This document shows, piece by piece, positions 1 to 7,200 of a DNA stretch of 8,558 nt (position 1 is its first letter; each line of letters begins with the position of its first letter). The notes under the pieces are model-generated. The model saw only the letters and a list, made by a program, of their open reading frames with translations, ran no database searches and was not told where the DNA came from. Origin of the DNA: an uncultured cyanobacterium (GTDB lineage Bacteria; Cyanobacteriota; Vampirovibrionia; Gastranaerophilales; Gastranaerophilaceae); contig CAMAML010000037.1 of assembly GCA_945836835.1 (NCBI GenBank), positions 1 through 8,558 on the forward strand. The letters run 5' to 3'. Both the position numbers and the translations under genes were made by a program.

Positions 1-244
1 GGTGCTTTTTCAATTCGTTTACAAAGTCCATTGTCGAGTCATAATGCCCGATTTTACCTAAAGAATTCATCTTTTCGGTTGCTTTTGTAAATTTATATTT
101 AACCGTCCTGACTTGTTCTTTCCGCACCCTTTCCTGAATATTCGTTACCAATGTCGGCATGGTCACCGCCGCCACCACGCCGATTACACCCAACGTGATA
201 AGAATTTCGGCAAGTGTAAATCCTGTTCTCATTCCCAATCTCAT
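1..244 (-). CDS. Type IV pilin-like / pseudopilin protein, N-terminal part (runs off the left edge)
   Basis: The 81 visible residues carry a prepilin N-terminus: a short basic leader (MRLGMRTG), then FTLAEILITLGVIGVVAAV. Cleavage by prepilin peptidase is expected between Gly8 and Phe9. Glu at +5 of the mature protein and the uninterrupted hydrophobic helix (about residues 9-33) match the family rule. Such proteins sit in the inner membrane and build type IV pili or type II secretion pseudopili. The remaining visible residues form a charged helical stretch (NIQERVRKEQ...), as expected for the exposed half of the helix. The start at 244 is set by an upstream GGAGGT (257-252) with 7-nt spacing; a second in-frame ATG at 232 is less well placed. 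A perfect-consensus promoter lies at 331-303. The C-terminal globular part is outside the window, so which pilin or secretion system it serves cannot be told. Confidence 0.9.
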   Translation of the reverse strand, partial: MRLGMRTGFTLAEILITLGVIGVVAAVTMPTLVTNIQERVRKEQVRTVKYKFTKATEKMNSLGKIGHYDSTMDFVNELKKH

Positions 245-279
245 AAATTATACCTCCATTTCTATTGATTTTTGTTAAG

Positions 280-293
280 ATGTTATATAACAT
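280..293. promoter_or_regulatory. 14-bp perfect palindrome, candidate operator
   Basis: ATGTTATATAACAT reads identically on both strands. It lies at the predicted start of the pilin-gene transcript, just past that promoter's -10 (308-303), and between a weaker rightward -35/-10 pair (TTGTTA 272-277, TATAAA 296-301). A dimeric repressor bound here could block the start of the pilin-gene transcript. The neighbouring XRE protein is an obvious candidate, but nothing in the sequence proves it. An AT-rich palindrome of this size could also arise by chance. Confidence 0.45.
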
Positions 294-302
294 AGTATAA
301 AC

Positions 303-331
303 ATTATAAATCATGTTTTAAATTTTGTCAA
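303..331 (-). promoter_or_regulatory. Perfect-consensus sigma-70 promoter for the pilin-like gene
   Basis: On the minus strand TTGACA (331-326) is followed by a 17-bp spacer and TATAAT (308-303), matching the vegetative consensus at all 12 positions with ideal spacing. The predicted transcript starts near 296, giving a leader of about 52 nt before the ATG at 244. Its -35 overlaps that of the opposing promoter of the XRE gene. Confidence 0.75.
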
Positions 332-354
332 CTTTTAATTTGTTCGATTATTAT
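325..354 (+). promoter_or_regulatory. Promoter of the XRE regulator, apparently giving a leaderless mRNA
   Basis: TTGTCA (325-330, 5 of 6 consensus) and TATTAT (349-354, 5 of 6) are separated by 18 bp. Transcription would begin about 7 nt after the -10, at 361-362, which is the A of the ATG at 362. There is no Shine-Dalgarno sequence upstream of that ATG, consistent with leaderless translation. The -35 shares bases 326-330 with the opposing pilin promoter, so RNA polymerase cannot occupy both at once. Confidence 0.55.
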
Positions 355-361
355 TAGATGT

Positions 362-565
362 ATGATTGTGTTTAAACTAGATGATTTATTGTGGGCTAAC
401 AGAAAGACCGCAGAAGAAGTAAAAAGAGCGACAGGAATTAGTGCCGCCACTCTTTCTGCAATTAGGAACGGCAAAAATCTTAACATAAGCGTGCGTACAC
501 TGGACAAACTTTGCGAATATTTTGACTGCTCCGTCAGCGATATTCTTGAATATGTCTCAAAATAA
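362..565 (+). CDS. Small XRE-family (Cro/C1-type HTH) transcriptional regulator
   Basis: This 67-residue protein is almost entirely a Cro/C1-type helix-turn-helix domain. Helix 2 is about residues 17-24 (AEEVKRAT), the turn is GIS, and the recognition helix is about 28-36 (AATLSAIRN). It is followed by the NGKNLNISVRTLDKLCEYFDCS segment typical of the family, in which helices 4 and 5 pack the domain. It resembles the short YozG-like/HTH_26 subgroup, which binds DNA as a dimer and has no sensor domain. ATG 362 is the only plausible start: the frame upstream has no ATG or GTG before a stop at 293-295. No ribosome binding site is visible, and a promoter places the transcript start at the ATG. 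It is divergent from the pilin-like gene and shares its control region, which suggests auto- or cross-regulation; that is inference. Confidence 0.88.
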   Translation: MIVFKLDDLLWANRKTAEEVKRATGISAATLSAIRNGKNLNISVRTLDKLCEYFDCSVSDILEYVSK

Positions 566-596
566 GCGCAAACGAGTTTTTGCTAAATCCGGATAT

Positions 597-624
597 TTCT
601 CATCTCTTTTGTTTGTGGTATTAT
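597..624 (+). promoter_or_regulatory. Extended -10 promoter for metG
   Basis: TATTAT (619-624) is preceded by TGG (616-618), an extended -10 motif. A modest -35, TTCTCA (597-602, 4 of 6), lies 16 bp upstream. The start would be near 631, giving a leader of about 17-23 nt. This suggests that metG and the TPR gene have their own promoter rather than relying on read-through from the XRE gene. Confidence 0.5.
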
Positions 625-642
625 CGAATTACAAGAGATGAG
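599..642. repeat. Perfect 10-bp inverted repeat bracketing the metG promoter
   Basis: CTCATCTCTT (599-608) and AAGAGATGAG (633-642) are exact reverse complements with a 24-nt gap that contains the -10. The left arm overlaps the putative -35. The right arm lies in the 5' leader and includes most of the GAGG Shine-Dalgarno (640-643). With a transcript starting near 631 only the right arm is in RNA, so the repeat would act as a DNA operator. In a read-through transcript from the XRE gene both arms would be present and would hide the ribosome binding site. It is not a terminator: the loop is long and there is no U tract. Confidence 0.6.
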
Positions 643-647
643 GAACG

Positions 648-2240
648 ATGAGCATGAATAAATACTATCTGACTACTGCTATTGACTACGTTAACGGAGC
701 GCCGCATATCGGGCACGCTTACGAAAAGATTTTGACCGACATTATTGCAAGACACTACTCACAAAGATGTGACGACGTGTTTTTCCTGACGGGGACCGAC
801 GAACACGGAATTAAAATCCAAAAAACCGCTGCCGCAAACGGGATTACCCCAAAAGAACTTTGCGATATGAACGCCCAAAAGTTCAAAACATCCTGGGCGG
901 GGTTAGATATTAAATATAACAGGTTTATAAGAACGACCGACGAAGACCACGAAAAAGTCGTTCAACACATCTTCAAAAAACTTGTTGAAAAAGGCGACAT
1001 CTACAAACATTCTTACGAAGGGCTTTACTGCTCGGGGTGCGAATGCTTTTTGAATGAAAAAGACTTGACCGAGGACGGGCTTTGTCCGGACCACCTAAAG
1101 AAACCCGAAGTCGTCAGCGAAGAAAACTACTTTTTCGCTCTAACAAAATACAAAGACGCAATCATCAAGCATATCAAGGAAAACCCCGATTTTATCGTCC
1201 CGCAGTTCAGAGCAAACGAAGTGCTTAACCAGCTCGAAGATATTCGTGACATATCTGTTTCTCGTGCAAAAAACAACGTAAAATGGGGGATTGAAGTTCT
1301 TGACGATCCGGAACAGTCCATTTACGTATGGATTGACGCACTTTCAAACTACATTACCGCAATCGGTTACGACATGGAAAACCCGACGGAACAGTTCAAC
1401 AAACTTTGGCCTGCCGATGTCCACGTAATCGGTAAAGATATTTTGAAATTCCACAGCATTTACTGGATTGCTATTTTAATGGCGTTGGAATTGCCGCTGC
1501 CGAAGCACATCTTTGCTCACGGCTGGATTACGATAGACGAGTCAAAAATGTCAAAATCCCTCGGGAACGTTATCTCTCCGACCTCTGTTCTGGAAAGTTT
1601 CAACCTCGAAACCCCCGACGCTTTCAGGTACTATATGGCGACCTCCGCACCTTGCGGTAAGGATGGCAACTATTCCGACGAAGATTTTAAGGAAAAAGTT
1701 AACGCACACCTCGCAAACTCTATGGGCAACCTTCTGAACAGAACGCTTTCGATGCTCGTTAAATACTTTGACGGCGAGATTAAATCGGAGTTTGTGCCGA
1801 CGGCTGACACTGAACTTGTCGAAGGTTCGTTTTCACTTCTAAAAGAAAGTTTGGGCAAGATTAAGGTTGTCGAAAACCACTTCTGCCGATTTGAAATTGC
1901 GGAAGCTGCACAGGAAGTTATCTCAATCGTCGACAAGACAAACAAATACGTAACAGACAACGCACCTTGGACTTTGGCAAAAGAAGGCAAAATGAACGAG
2001 TGCGGACAAGTTTTGACGACCGTGTTAAACGTAATGTGTATAATAAGCTCGCTGATTTATCCGTATTGTCCGAATATTGCGGGCGAAATGGCTCGTCAGC
2101 TCTCTTACGATTTGACCAAAAAGCTCGATGATGTGACGCTAAACGAAATTAAGCTCGGAAAACTCATCACAAAAGAAGAGATTAAGCCCGTATTCCTCAG
2201 GGTCGACAGCGAGCTTGCCGACAAGAGCGTAAAGAAATAA
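648..2240 (+). CDS. metG: Methionyl-tRNA synthetase (short form)
   Basis: Cytosolic enzyme that attaches methionine to tRNA-Met with ATP; a class I synthetase. Visible landmarks are the HIGH motif (residues 20-23), the zinc knuckle with Cys128, Cys131, Cys146 and His149 (the C-x2-C...C-x2-H single-zinc type of Thermus), VWIDALSNY (227-235) and KMSKS (300-304). The alpha-helical anticodon-binding domain fills about 350-515. At 530 residues it ends after this domain and lacks the EMAP II-like C-terminal tRNA-binding domain found in many longer bacterial forms; cyanobacterial enzymes have a similar length. The start is ambiguous: GAGG (640-643) is 4 nt from the ATG at 648 and 10 nt from the ATG at 654. 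The second would give MNKYYLTTAIDY, a more typical N-terminus. It is followed 5 nt downstream by the TPR gene. Confidence 0.97.
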   Translation: MSMNKYYLTTAIDYVNGAPHIGHAYEKILTDIIARHYSQRCDDVFFLTGTDEHGIKIQKTAAANGITPKELCDMNAQKFKTSWAGLDIKYNRFIRTTDEDHEKVVQHIFKKLVEKGDIYKHSYEGLYCSGCECFLNEKDLTEDGLCPDHLKKPEVVSEENYFFALTKYKDAIIKHIKENPDFIVPQFRANEVLNQLEDIRDISVSRAKNNVKWGIEVLDDPEQSIYVWIDALSNYITAIGYDMENPTEQFNKLWPADVHVIGKDILKFHSIYWIAILMALELPLPKHIFAHGWITIDESKMSKSLGNVISPTSVLESFNLETPDAFRYYMATSAPCGKDGNYSDEDFKEKVNAHLANSMGNLLNRTLSMLVKYFDGEIKSEFVPTADTELVEGSFSLLKESLGKIKVVENHFCRFEIAEAAQEVISIVDKTNKYVTDNAPWTLAKEGKMNECGQVLTTVLNVMCIISSLIYPYCPNIAGEMARQLSYDLTKKLDDVTLNEIKLGKLITKEEIKPVFLRVDSELADKSVKK

Positions 2241-2245
2241 GGCTT

Positions 2246-2728
2246 ATGGAAAAAGACTACAAATATTATCTTGATAACGGGATTTTCGAGTTTCGCCACG
2301 GCAAGTTTGAGGCGGCGTTGGAAAATTTCGACAACTCAATCGAGCTTAAAAATGACTTTGAGATTTCGTATTTTTACAGAGGCGCCGCTCATCAGGCGCT
2401 TGAAAACTTCGACGAGGCGATGCTCGATTATACAAAATCACTTCAACTTAACCCCAAAATGGTCGATGCTTACTACAACAGGGCAAAAATCGTCTTGGAA
2501 AGGAAAGACATAATCACGCCGAACATTTTAGGTGCGGTTCAGGACTTGGAAAAAGCACTCGAGCTTGACGACAAGTTTGTGGACGCCCTGTTTGCCATGG
2601 CGGCGGCAAAGAAAAAACTCGGCAAATACGAAGAGGCGATTACATTTTTAAACAGATTGCTTGCGATAGAACCGGAGGCGGTACACGCAAAAGCGTTTAA
2701 AAAATTAATTTTACAAAAATATTTGTAG
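2246..2728 (+). CDS. TPR-repeat protein, probably co-transcribed with metG
   Basis: The 160 residues consist almost wholly of four tetratricopeptide repeats: 6-39, 40-73, 74-112 and 113-146. Three are exactly 34 residues. The third has about five extra residues between its helices, around the DIITPNI segment. Repeat signatures such as GKFEAALENFDNSIEL, ENFDEAMLDYTKSLQLNP and GKYEEAITFLNRLLAIEP are clear. TPR domains bind peptides or partner proteins; the partner here is unknown. There is no signal peptide or membrane segment, so it is probably cytosolic. The ATG lies 5 nt after the metG stop with only a close AAGG (2239-2242), suggesting translational coupling to metG. No link to tRNA charging is implied by the fold. 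Confidence 0.9.
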   Translation: MEKDYKYYLDNGIFEFRHGKFEAALENFDNSIELKNDFEISYFYRGAAHQALENFDEAMLDYTKSLQLNPKMVDAYYNRAKIVLERKDIITPNILGAVQDLEKALELDDKFVDALFAMAAAKKKLGKYEEAITFLNRLLAIEPEAVHAKAFKKLILQKYL

Positions 2729-2779
2729 TCTATTTGTCGTAGGCAAGGGATTTTGTGAGGTTGTAAAGAATTTATAATT

Positions 2780-2832
2780 TAGTCGCTTAGTCGAGCGGCG
2801 ACAGAGAGCGGACTGCGAGCACCCTGCGGCTA
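2780..2832. other. GC-rich structured block in the convergent intergenic region
   Basis: Between the TPR stop and the end of the minus-strand cluster lies a stretch of about 53 bp with close to 68 % G+C, against about 40 % around it and directly after an AT-rich run (2766-2780). TAGTCGC (2780-2786) can pair with GCGGCTA (2826-2832) through seven pairs including one G-U. A smaller stem GTCGC (2782-2786)/GCGAC (2798-2802) competes with it. AGTCG occurs twice and GCGG three times. It may act as a bidirectional transcription end or be a copy of a dispersed intergenic repeat. No U tract follows either stem, so a standard intrinsic terminator is not shown. Confidence 0.45.
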
Positions 2833-2834
2833 CC

Positions 2835-3473
2835 TCAGTCACCGGAAACGTCAGGTTCGGTGTATGTGTAATTCGGTTCGTTTCGCTCTTCTTCCTCAAG
2901 AATTTCATTTTTTGACCTAAATTTCAGGTAAAAAATATCGCCTTCGTGAAGGTTTATTTCTTCTCCGGTTTCAACCATTGAAATCGGAGAGTCGTCATAA
3001 ACCCTTACCGCAGCCGACTTGAACCTGTTGTCCTCGTCATTGTCAATGGCACCCCTGACTGCACTCACCCCAAGACTCAAACCTTTTACAAAAAATCCGC
3101 CGACGGTCGCTCCAGCCTTTATTGCCATATCCTTTTTGTCAAACGGAAGGCTGTATTTACATTGGTACGTGTATGCAAATTTGTGAACTCGTCCCACCTT
3201 GTCGGTGTATGTTTGAGGCACAAGCGTAAAACTTGCGTTTCGTTTTAGTCTTTTAGGGCTTATGACGTCCTTTACGTTTGCGGTTACAAGGCTACCTTCC
3301 GGCAAGGTTATATCATCGTAATCAACTTCTTCAATAACCTTGAACTGCATTGTTTTTGATGGTTTCTCAGTCGAAAACGGAGTAACGGCTCGTGCTTTTA
3401 TTGTTTCGGCATAAACCGTCGAAAATGAAAGCACACTTACCCCTAATGTCAGTATTACCCGTTGCCAAAACAT
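2835..3473 (-). CDS. Exported protein of unknown function, paralogue of its upstream neighbour
   Basis: Not a family I can name. The 212-residue protein starts with a clear Sec signal peptide: a basic N-region (WQR), a hydrophobic core and VYA before a likely cleavage after Ala22. The mature part begins with AVTPFS (29-34), then a beta-rich stretch with LPEGSLVTANV (57-67) and SFTLVPQTYT (81-90). A glycine-rich hydrophobic segment follows at about 117-142, then INLHEGDIFYLKF (173-185) and an acidic tail. Only one Cys (105) is present. It is probably periplasmic or cell-envelope associated. The order 'LP-x-GS ... Gly-rich segment ... G-x-x-F' loosely recalls VirB10/TrbI C-terminal domains, but this is too weak to assign. 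The start at 3473 is supported by AAGGGG with 9-nt spacing (GGGG at 3486-3483). It follows its paralogue by 40 nt and is probably in the same transcript. Confidence 0.82.
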   Translation of the reverse strand: MFWQRVILTLGVSVLSFSTVYAETIKARAVTPFSTEKPSKTMQFKVIEEVDYDDITLPEGSLVTANVKDVISPKRLKRNASFTLVPQTYTDKVGRVHKFAYTYQCKYSLPFDKKDMAIKAGATVGGFFVKGLSLGVSAVRGAIDNDEDNRFKSAAVRVYDDSPISMVETGEEINLHEGDIFYLKFRSKNEILEEEERNEPNYTYTEPDVSGD

Positions 3474-3513
3474 AACTCATTTCCCCTTTGTTGATAAGTT
3501 CTAATTTGCGTAA

Positions 3514-4140
3514 CTATCTTAAAAATTCGCCGTTTCTGTTTTTCAATATATTTTGTAACGGCATCGCAGGATTGTATTTATTTGTTGCATCCATTGTGTT
3601 CAAATCCGTAACGGGCAACCCCGGAAGTCTTTTGGCAAAAGGTCTTTGGGATTCAATCGTCGCAGGCTCCATCGAATTGATTACCAGCTCAGACGGTGTT
3701 TCCGTAACATTTTGCGGCATTTCGACCTGTTTTGCAACAATATCTTTAAAATTCAAAATAAACATTTGCCCCTGAGATATGTTGACGGGAGTGCCTTGTC
3801 CCAAATTTACCATTTGCCCGTTTTGGTTTACCAAGCCGGTCAAAATACCGTAAGTTTGCGGCTCAAAATTCCCCGTTTCGTTGTGAACGTTAACGAATGT
3901 GTACGGAACAAAAGCTAAAGCTCCGTTTTGCAAAACAAGTTTTCCCTTTGCAATATAACCTTCAAAAAGAACAATATCATCGGTTACTTGAATATTACTG
4001 TTAATTTTTACCGCAATTTCCGCCGGAGGATTGGAGCTGCTGAACGGCGTTATTGCAGTTACAGGAACATTTTTTGCAAATGCTCCGCCGAAAATCCCCG
4101 TACAAATCAATGCTAAGACGCTTATTATTGTTTTTTTCAT
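3514..4140 (-). CDS. Exported protein of unknown function, paralogue of its downstream neighbour
   Basis: Unrecognised family; 208 residues from the chosen start. The N-terminus MKKTIISVLALICTGIFG... is a textbook Sec signal peptide with probable cleavage after AFA (Ala22). The mature protein starts with AITPFS at residues 29-34, exactly where the downstream gene has AVTPFS. It continues with a similar beta-rich pattern (DDIVLFEGYIAKGKLV; ALAFVPYTF) and VNISQGQMFILNF, matching the partner's INLHEGDIFYLKF. It lacks the partner's glycine-rich segment. Instead it has a proline-rich, probably disordered C-terminal tail (about 140-208). ATG 4140 is preferred because AAAGG (4152-4148) lies 7 nt upstream; the in-frame ATG at 4146 would touch the Shine-Dalgarno. 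It is likely periplasmic or surface linked. It has its own putative promoter at 4201-4173, 3' of the GH13 gene. Confidence 0.82.
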   Translation of the reverse strand: MKKTIISVLALICTGIFGGAFAKNVPVTAITPFSSSNPPAEIAVKINSNIQVTDDIVLFEGYIAKGKLVLQNGALAFVPYTFVNVHNETGNFEPQTYGILTGLVNQNGQMVNLGQGTPVNISQGQMFILNFKDIVAKQVEMPQNVTETPSELVINSMEPATIESQRPFAKRLPGLPVTDLNTMDATNKYNPAMPLQNILKNRNGEFLR

Positions 4141-4146
4141 ATTCAT

Positions 4147-4180
4147 ACCTTTTATATATTACACCTTTTTATATATTAAC
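4147..4180 (-). repeat. Tandem 16/18-bp duplication in the leader of the exported-protein pair
   Basis: On the minus strand GTTAATATATAAAAAGGT (4180-4163) is followed directly by GTAATATATAAAAGGT (4162-4147). The units differ only by two single-base length changes. Each unit contains a TAATAT (-10-like) and an AAAGGT (Shine-Dalgarno-like) sequence. The first TAATAT is the one correctly spaced from the -35, and the second AAAGG is the one correctly spaced from the start codon at 4140. Confidence 0.7.
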
Positions 4181-4201
4181 ATATGCTTTGCCCCTCGTCA
4201 A
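4173..4201 (-). promoter_or_regulatory. Putative internal promoter for the exported-protein pair
   Basis: TTGACG (4201-4196, 5 of 6) and TAATAT (4178-4173, 4 of 6) are separated by exactly 17 bp. The site lies just after the GH13 stop codon (4215), in the 74-nt gap before the exported-protein gene. It would give a leader of about 25 nt and let the two exported proteins be made independently of the large enzyme. Confidence 0.5.
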
Positions 4202-4214
4202 TATATGAAGTTTT

Positions 4215-7200
4215 TTAAACCTGTTTGCTCATGATATCAAACAAATGTTTCGTCTTGTTCTGTGTTACGGGGATTGAAGAATATTTTGCCCCCGCAACAT
4301 TGTAGACTTTGTTTTCAAAGCGTTTGTTCCCGCAGAAGGAAACTTTTTCCTCTCGAGCCTTTTTAACCTTTTCCATAAACAGGTCGTCTTCTCTTTGAAG
4401 TGCTTCCGAAACGCTGTAAAGTGTTAAAGTGTTGTCTGTCAAGGTTATCGGTTGTTTGCATTGTTCGTCTTTTGCAAGATAATATTCGTCTGTGCCATGA
4501 CCTTTGTACACGTAATACACGTCATTTTTGTCGTTTGCGTTGACGAATTTTGTTCTTTCAGGCAACCCGCCGTGAAGTCCTATATAAGGACCTTCCTGAC
4601 TTAGGTCAATTCTGTTGTTTTTTAACTGTGCCGCAGCTCTTCCGGGATCGCTGTACTTGTCATACGTATGCGTTGTCCCCGCAGTGTTGAAAAGTGAGAT
4701 GACCGCACTTCCGTCCGTTGCGTAACGGTAGAGTGCAGTGACGGGTTCCTGCCCTATGGTTTGTTGAAGTTTAAGAAGGTACGGGGTACCGTCGTTCAAG
4801 GCATGGGTTGCAGGGCGTGAACGTAAAAGTTTTACGTTATCCCTGTCATTTTTTCTGTCCCTGATAAAGTCGTATTCTTCGGCAAAGTCGTGATTAATCG
4901 GTGAACGGTTTTTCTGGAACACGTTCCAAGTTTTTGTTTCATACCCCGTTGCTCCGACATCGGCACCTGCATATGTTGTAGGTATACCCGGCAAATTTAC
5001 CAAAAATTTGTCAATCGGCAATGTATTACTCAATGCAGGGTTTAGTGCCTGCTTAAAGGTTTCATCAAACAGTTGCTTTTTAAATTCCTCGGTCAGTGAA
5101 GGATTGTTTGCGGCATATTCTTCTATTACGGTTTGAATAACCTTATGAACTTCTTCTGCCCCGAAATTGTCCGCTTCGTAATCTTCACCTTTATATTTTC
5201 CGGCAGCAAGTTGAGCCACAACTTGTTTTAACTCGTTACGAAGTTTTTCTTTTTCTTCGCTCGAAATTATATCACGGCCGAAATTATCTTTTTTATGTGA
5301 AAGCTCTTCCACCGATTTATAAAAAGCGGAGTTGAGGGCTTCCCCTCTGGCTACCGCCATTGAGCTTACGTATGTATAATCAAATTTGTTTATGTTTTCG
5401 GAAGTCGCCGCCTTATCGGGATTAAGCACCTGATATGCACGCTTTCTGTAATCGTAGTTGCGTTCATCGTTCAAATTGGCATAGAATAATCCCATATCAA
5501 GAGAAAATACGTGGTTAATTCTCGGTTTGTCGTGGTTGTCGGCAAAGGTGTAAGAATTAATCACCGCCCCGTACGGCCCCGAATACAGGAATTTATCTTT
5601 GTACATGCTGAGTGTATCGTGAATACGGTTGCCTTGGTTCAGTCCGTAATCATCTCCGTCCTCTCCGCGTTTCCCGAAGATTTCGGGAACGCCGTTGAAG
5701 AAATGTGAGTAGTTTGCGATAGCATCCACTTTAGCTTCCCGCTCAAATTTTCGTACTATGTCGTTTCTGTCATTATCTTTATAGTAAAACCTTTCCGAGT
5801 TTTCGGGATTGCCCATTTTATGCAAGTCGACCTCATCGGTTACTTCGGCGACAATGTAGGAGTTAGGGTTTGCCTTTCTTATACCTTTCGTCATTGCTTT
5901 TATTATGCCGATAACTCTTTCCCAACTGTCTTCAAAATTATCGTCGTGGTTGCGAATGGAATCGATATTTGCAAAATCTTTTGCGGCGTCTATTCTCCAG
6001 TCCACGCCCGCTTGAGTTCTGTCGACAATCATTTCCGCCATTTCAAAACTCTTTGCGTTTGTTCCTTCAATCATTTTATAAAGCGATTTAGCAAGTTCCT
6101 GCCTATCTGACTGCGGGATTTGGGATATACCGTTACGAAGTTTTTTGACTAACTGTTCCGCATTCATTTCCTGCGACGGGGTGTTTATGCCAAGAGTTTG
6201 GAGCGAAACTTTTTTCATCGCATCGTAGTCATATGAAATTTTGCCCGTCTCTTTGTTAATCGTATATTTTATATCGGGAGCAAGTGATTTTACTATCGCA
6301 AATTTTGCGATTTCTTTCGTGAGTTGCGGAATTACGTATTTCCCGTAGTCGGAAACTTCATCTCCCGCAGTTAATTTTGAGTCTTTCGGAAGTTGTTTGT
6401 TAACTTCTTCCAAAATAGATTTTGCAAAACTCAACATTTGTTTTGTGTACATATCGGTTGTTAACCCGTAAATACTTTCATATTGAGGTGTTAAGTGCGG
6501 GTTGCCGTCCTGAAGAAGTTCAAAACGTGAACGACCTACATCTTCAAGCGTTGTCGCCCTGTTTGTAATGTACGGAGTGGAGAACAGAGCCAAAATGTCT
6601 TTGCCGAACTCAGTTGCCTCCATAGGGTAATCCATAATTCCTTCAAGAACAAGGTCGCCGTATTCGCCCTCTTTATTTACACCTTGCAAGATATATTCGT
6701 CGTTCATGACATTCTTTATTACGGTCTTGTTAACTTGTTCCGAAACTTTTTGAGGCAATTTCCCATCCTTTACGGCTTCTTTTACCATGCTTGACGCATT
6801 TGCGTTATTAATCCCTTTTAAGGATTGAGCCACGTACAAATTCAGGTCTTGGGAAGTCTTTTTTGTCCAGTAGTTAAGCGATGAAACCGCATAGTCAAGT
6901 ACTTCCGCCTGTTTTTGGCTTTTCATTTTATAAAATTCATGCCTGTATTCCGGATCTACGTTGAACGCTTCTTCAATCATCTCGTTTGACGGAGCAAAAT
7001 CGAATTGGTTCATGTCGACGTTTGAGTTCCAGTTATAGAAACCTCCCGGAATTTTATTTTCAAATTCAAAACCCGAGAATTTTGTCAAAATTCTTGTTGC
7101 TTGGTAAGAATTGAACGGAACTTTGTTGTCCCTGCTCTGTTTTGCATTGTATTCATTAAAATCTTTTACGTTTTTCTCGTATTCTTTCGGGTCAATCGGG

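Noticed and set aside
99..314. A 71-codon open frame on the minus strand over the pilin start
   Set aside because: It covers the same strand as the pilin-like gene in another frame. The prepilin motif, the Shine-Dalgarno and continuation to the window edge all belong to the frame starting at 244.
358..375. Five-codon open frame (ATG at 358) overlapping the start of the XRE gene, a possible upstream peptide
   Set aside because: Too short, no Shine-Dalgarno, and its ATG lies before the predicted transcript start.
568..583. GCAAA/TTTGC hairpin after the XRE gene as a terminator
   Set aside because: Only five mostly A-T pairs, with no U tract after the stem.
2835..3473. Assignment of the 212-residue protein as VirB10/TrbI
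   Set aside because: Only the rough order of motifs is similar. It has no N-terminal transmembrane anchor plus proline-rich linker and no other conjugation genes nearby.
3488..3918. Plus-strand open frames opposite the exported-protein gene
   Set aside because: They have low-quality composition, no Shine-Dalgarno and no recognisable domain, while the minus strand encodes a protein with a signal peptide and a detectable paralogue.
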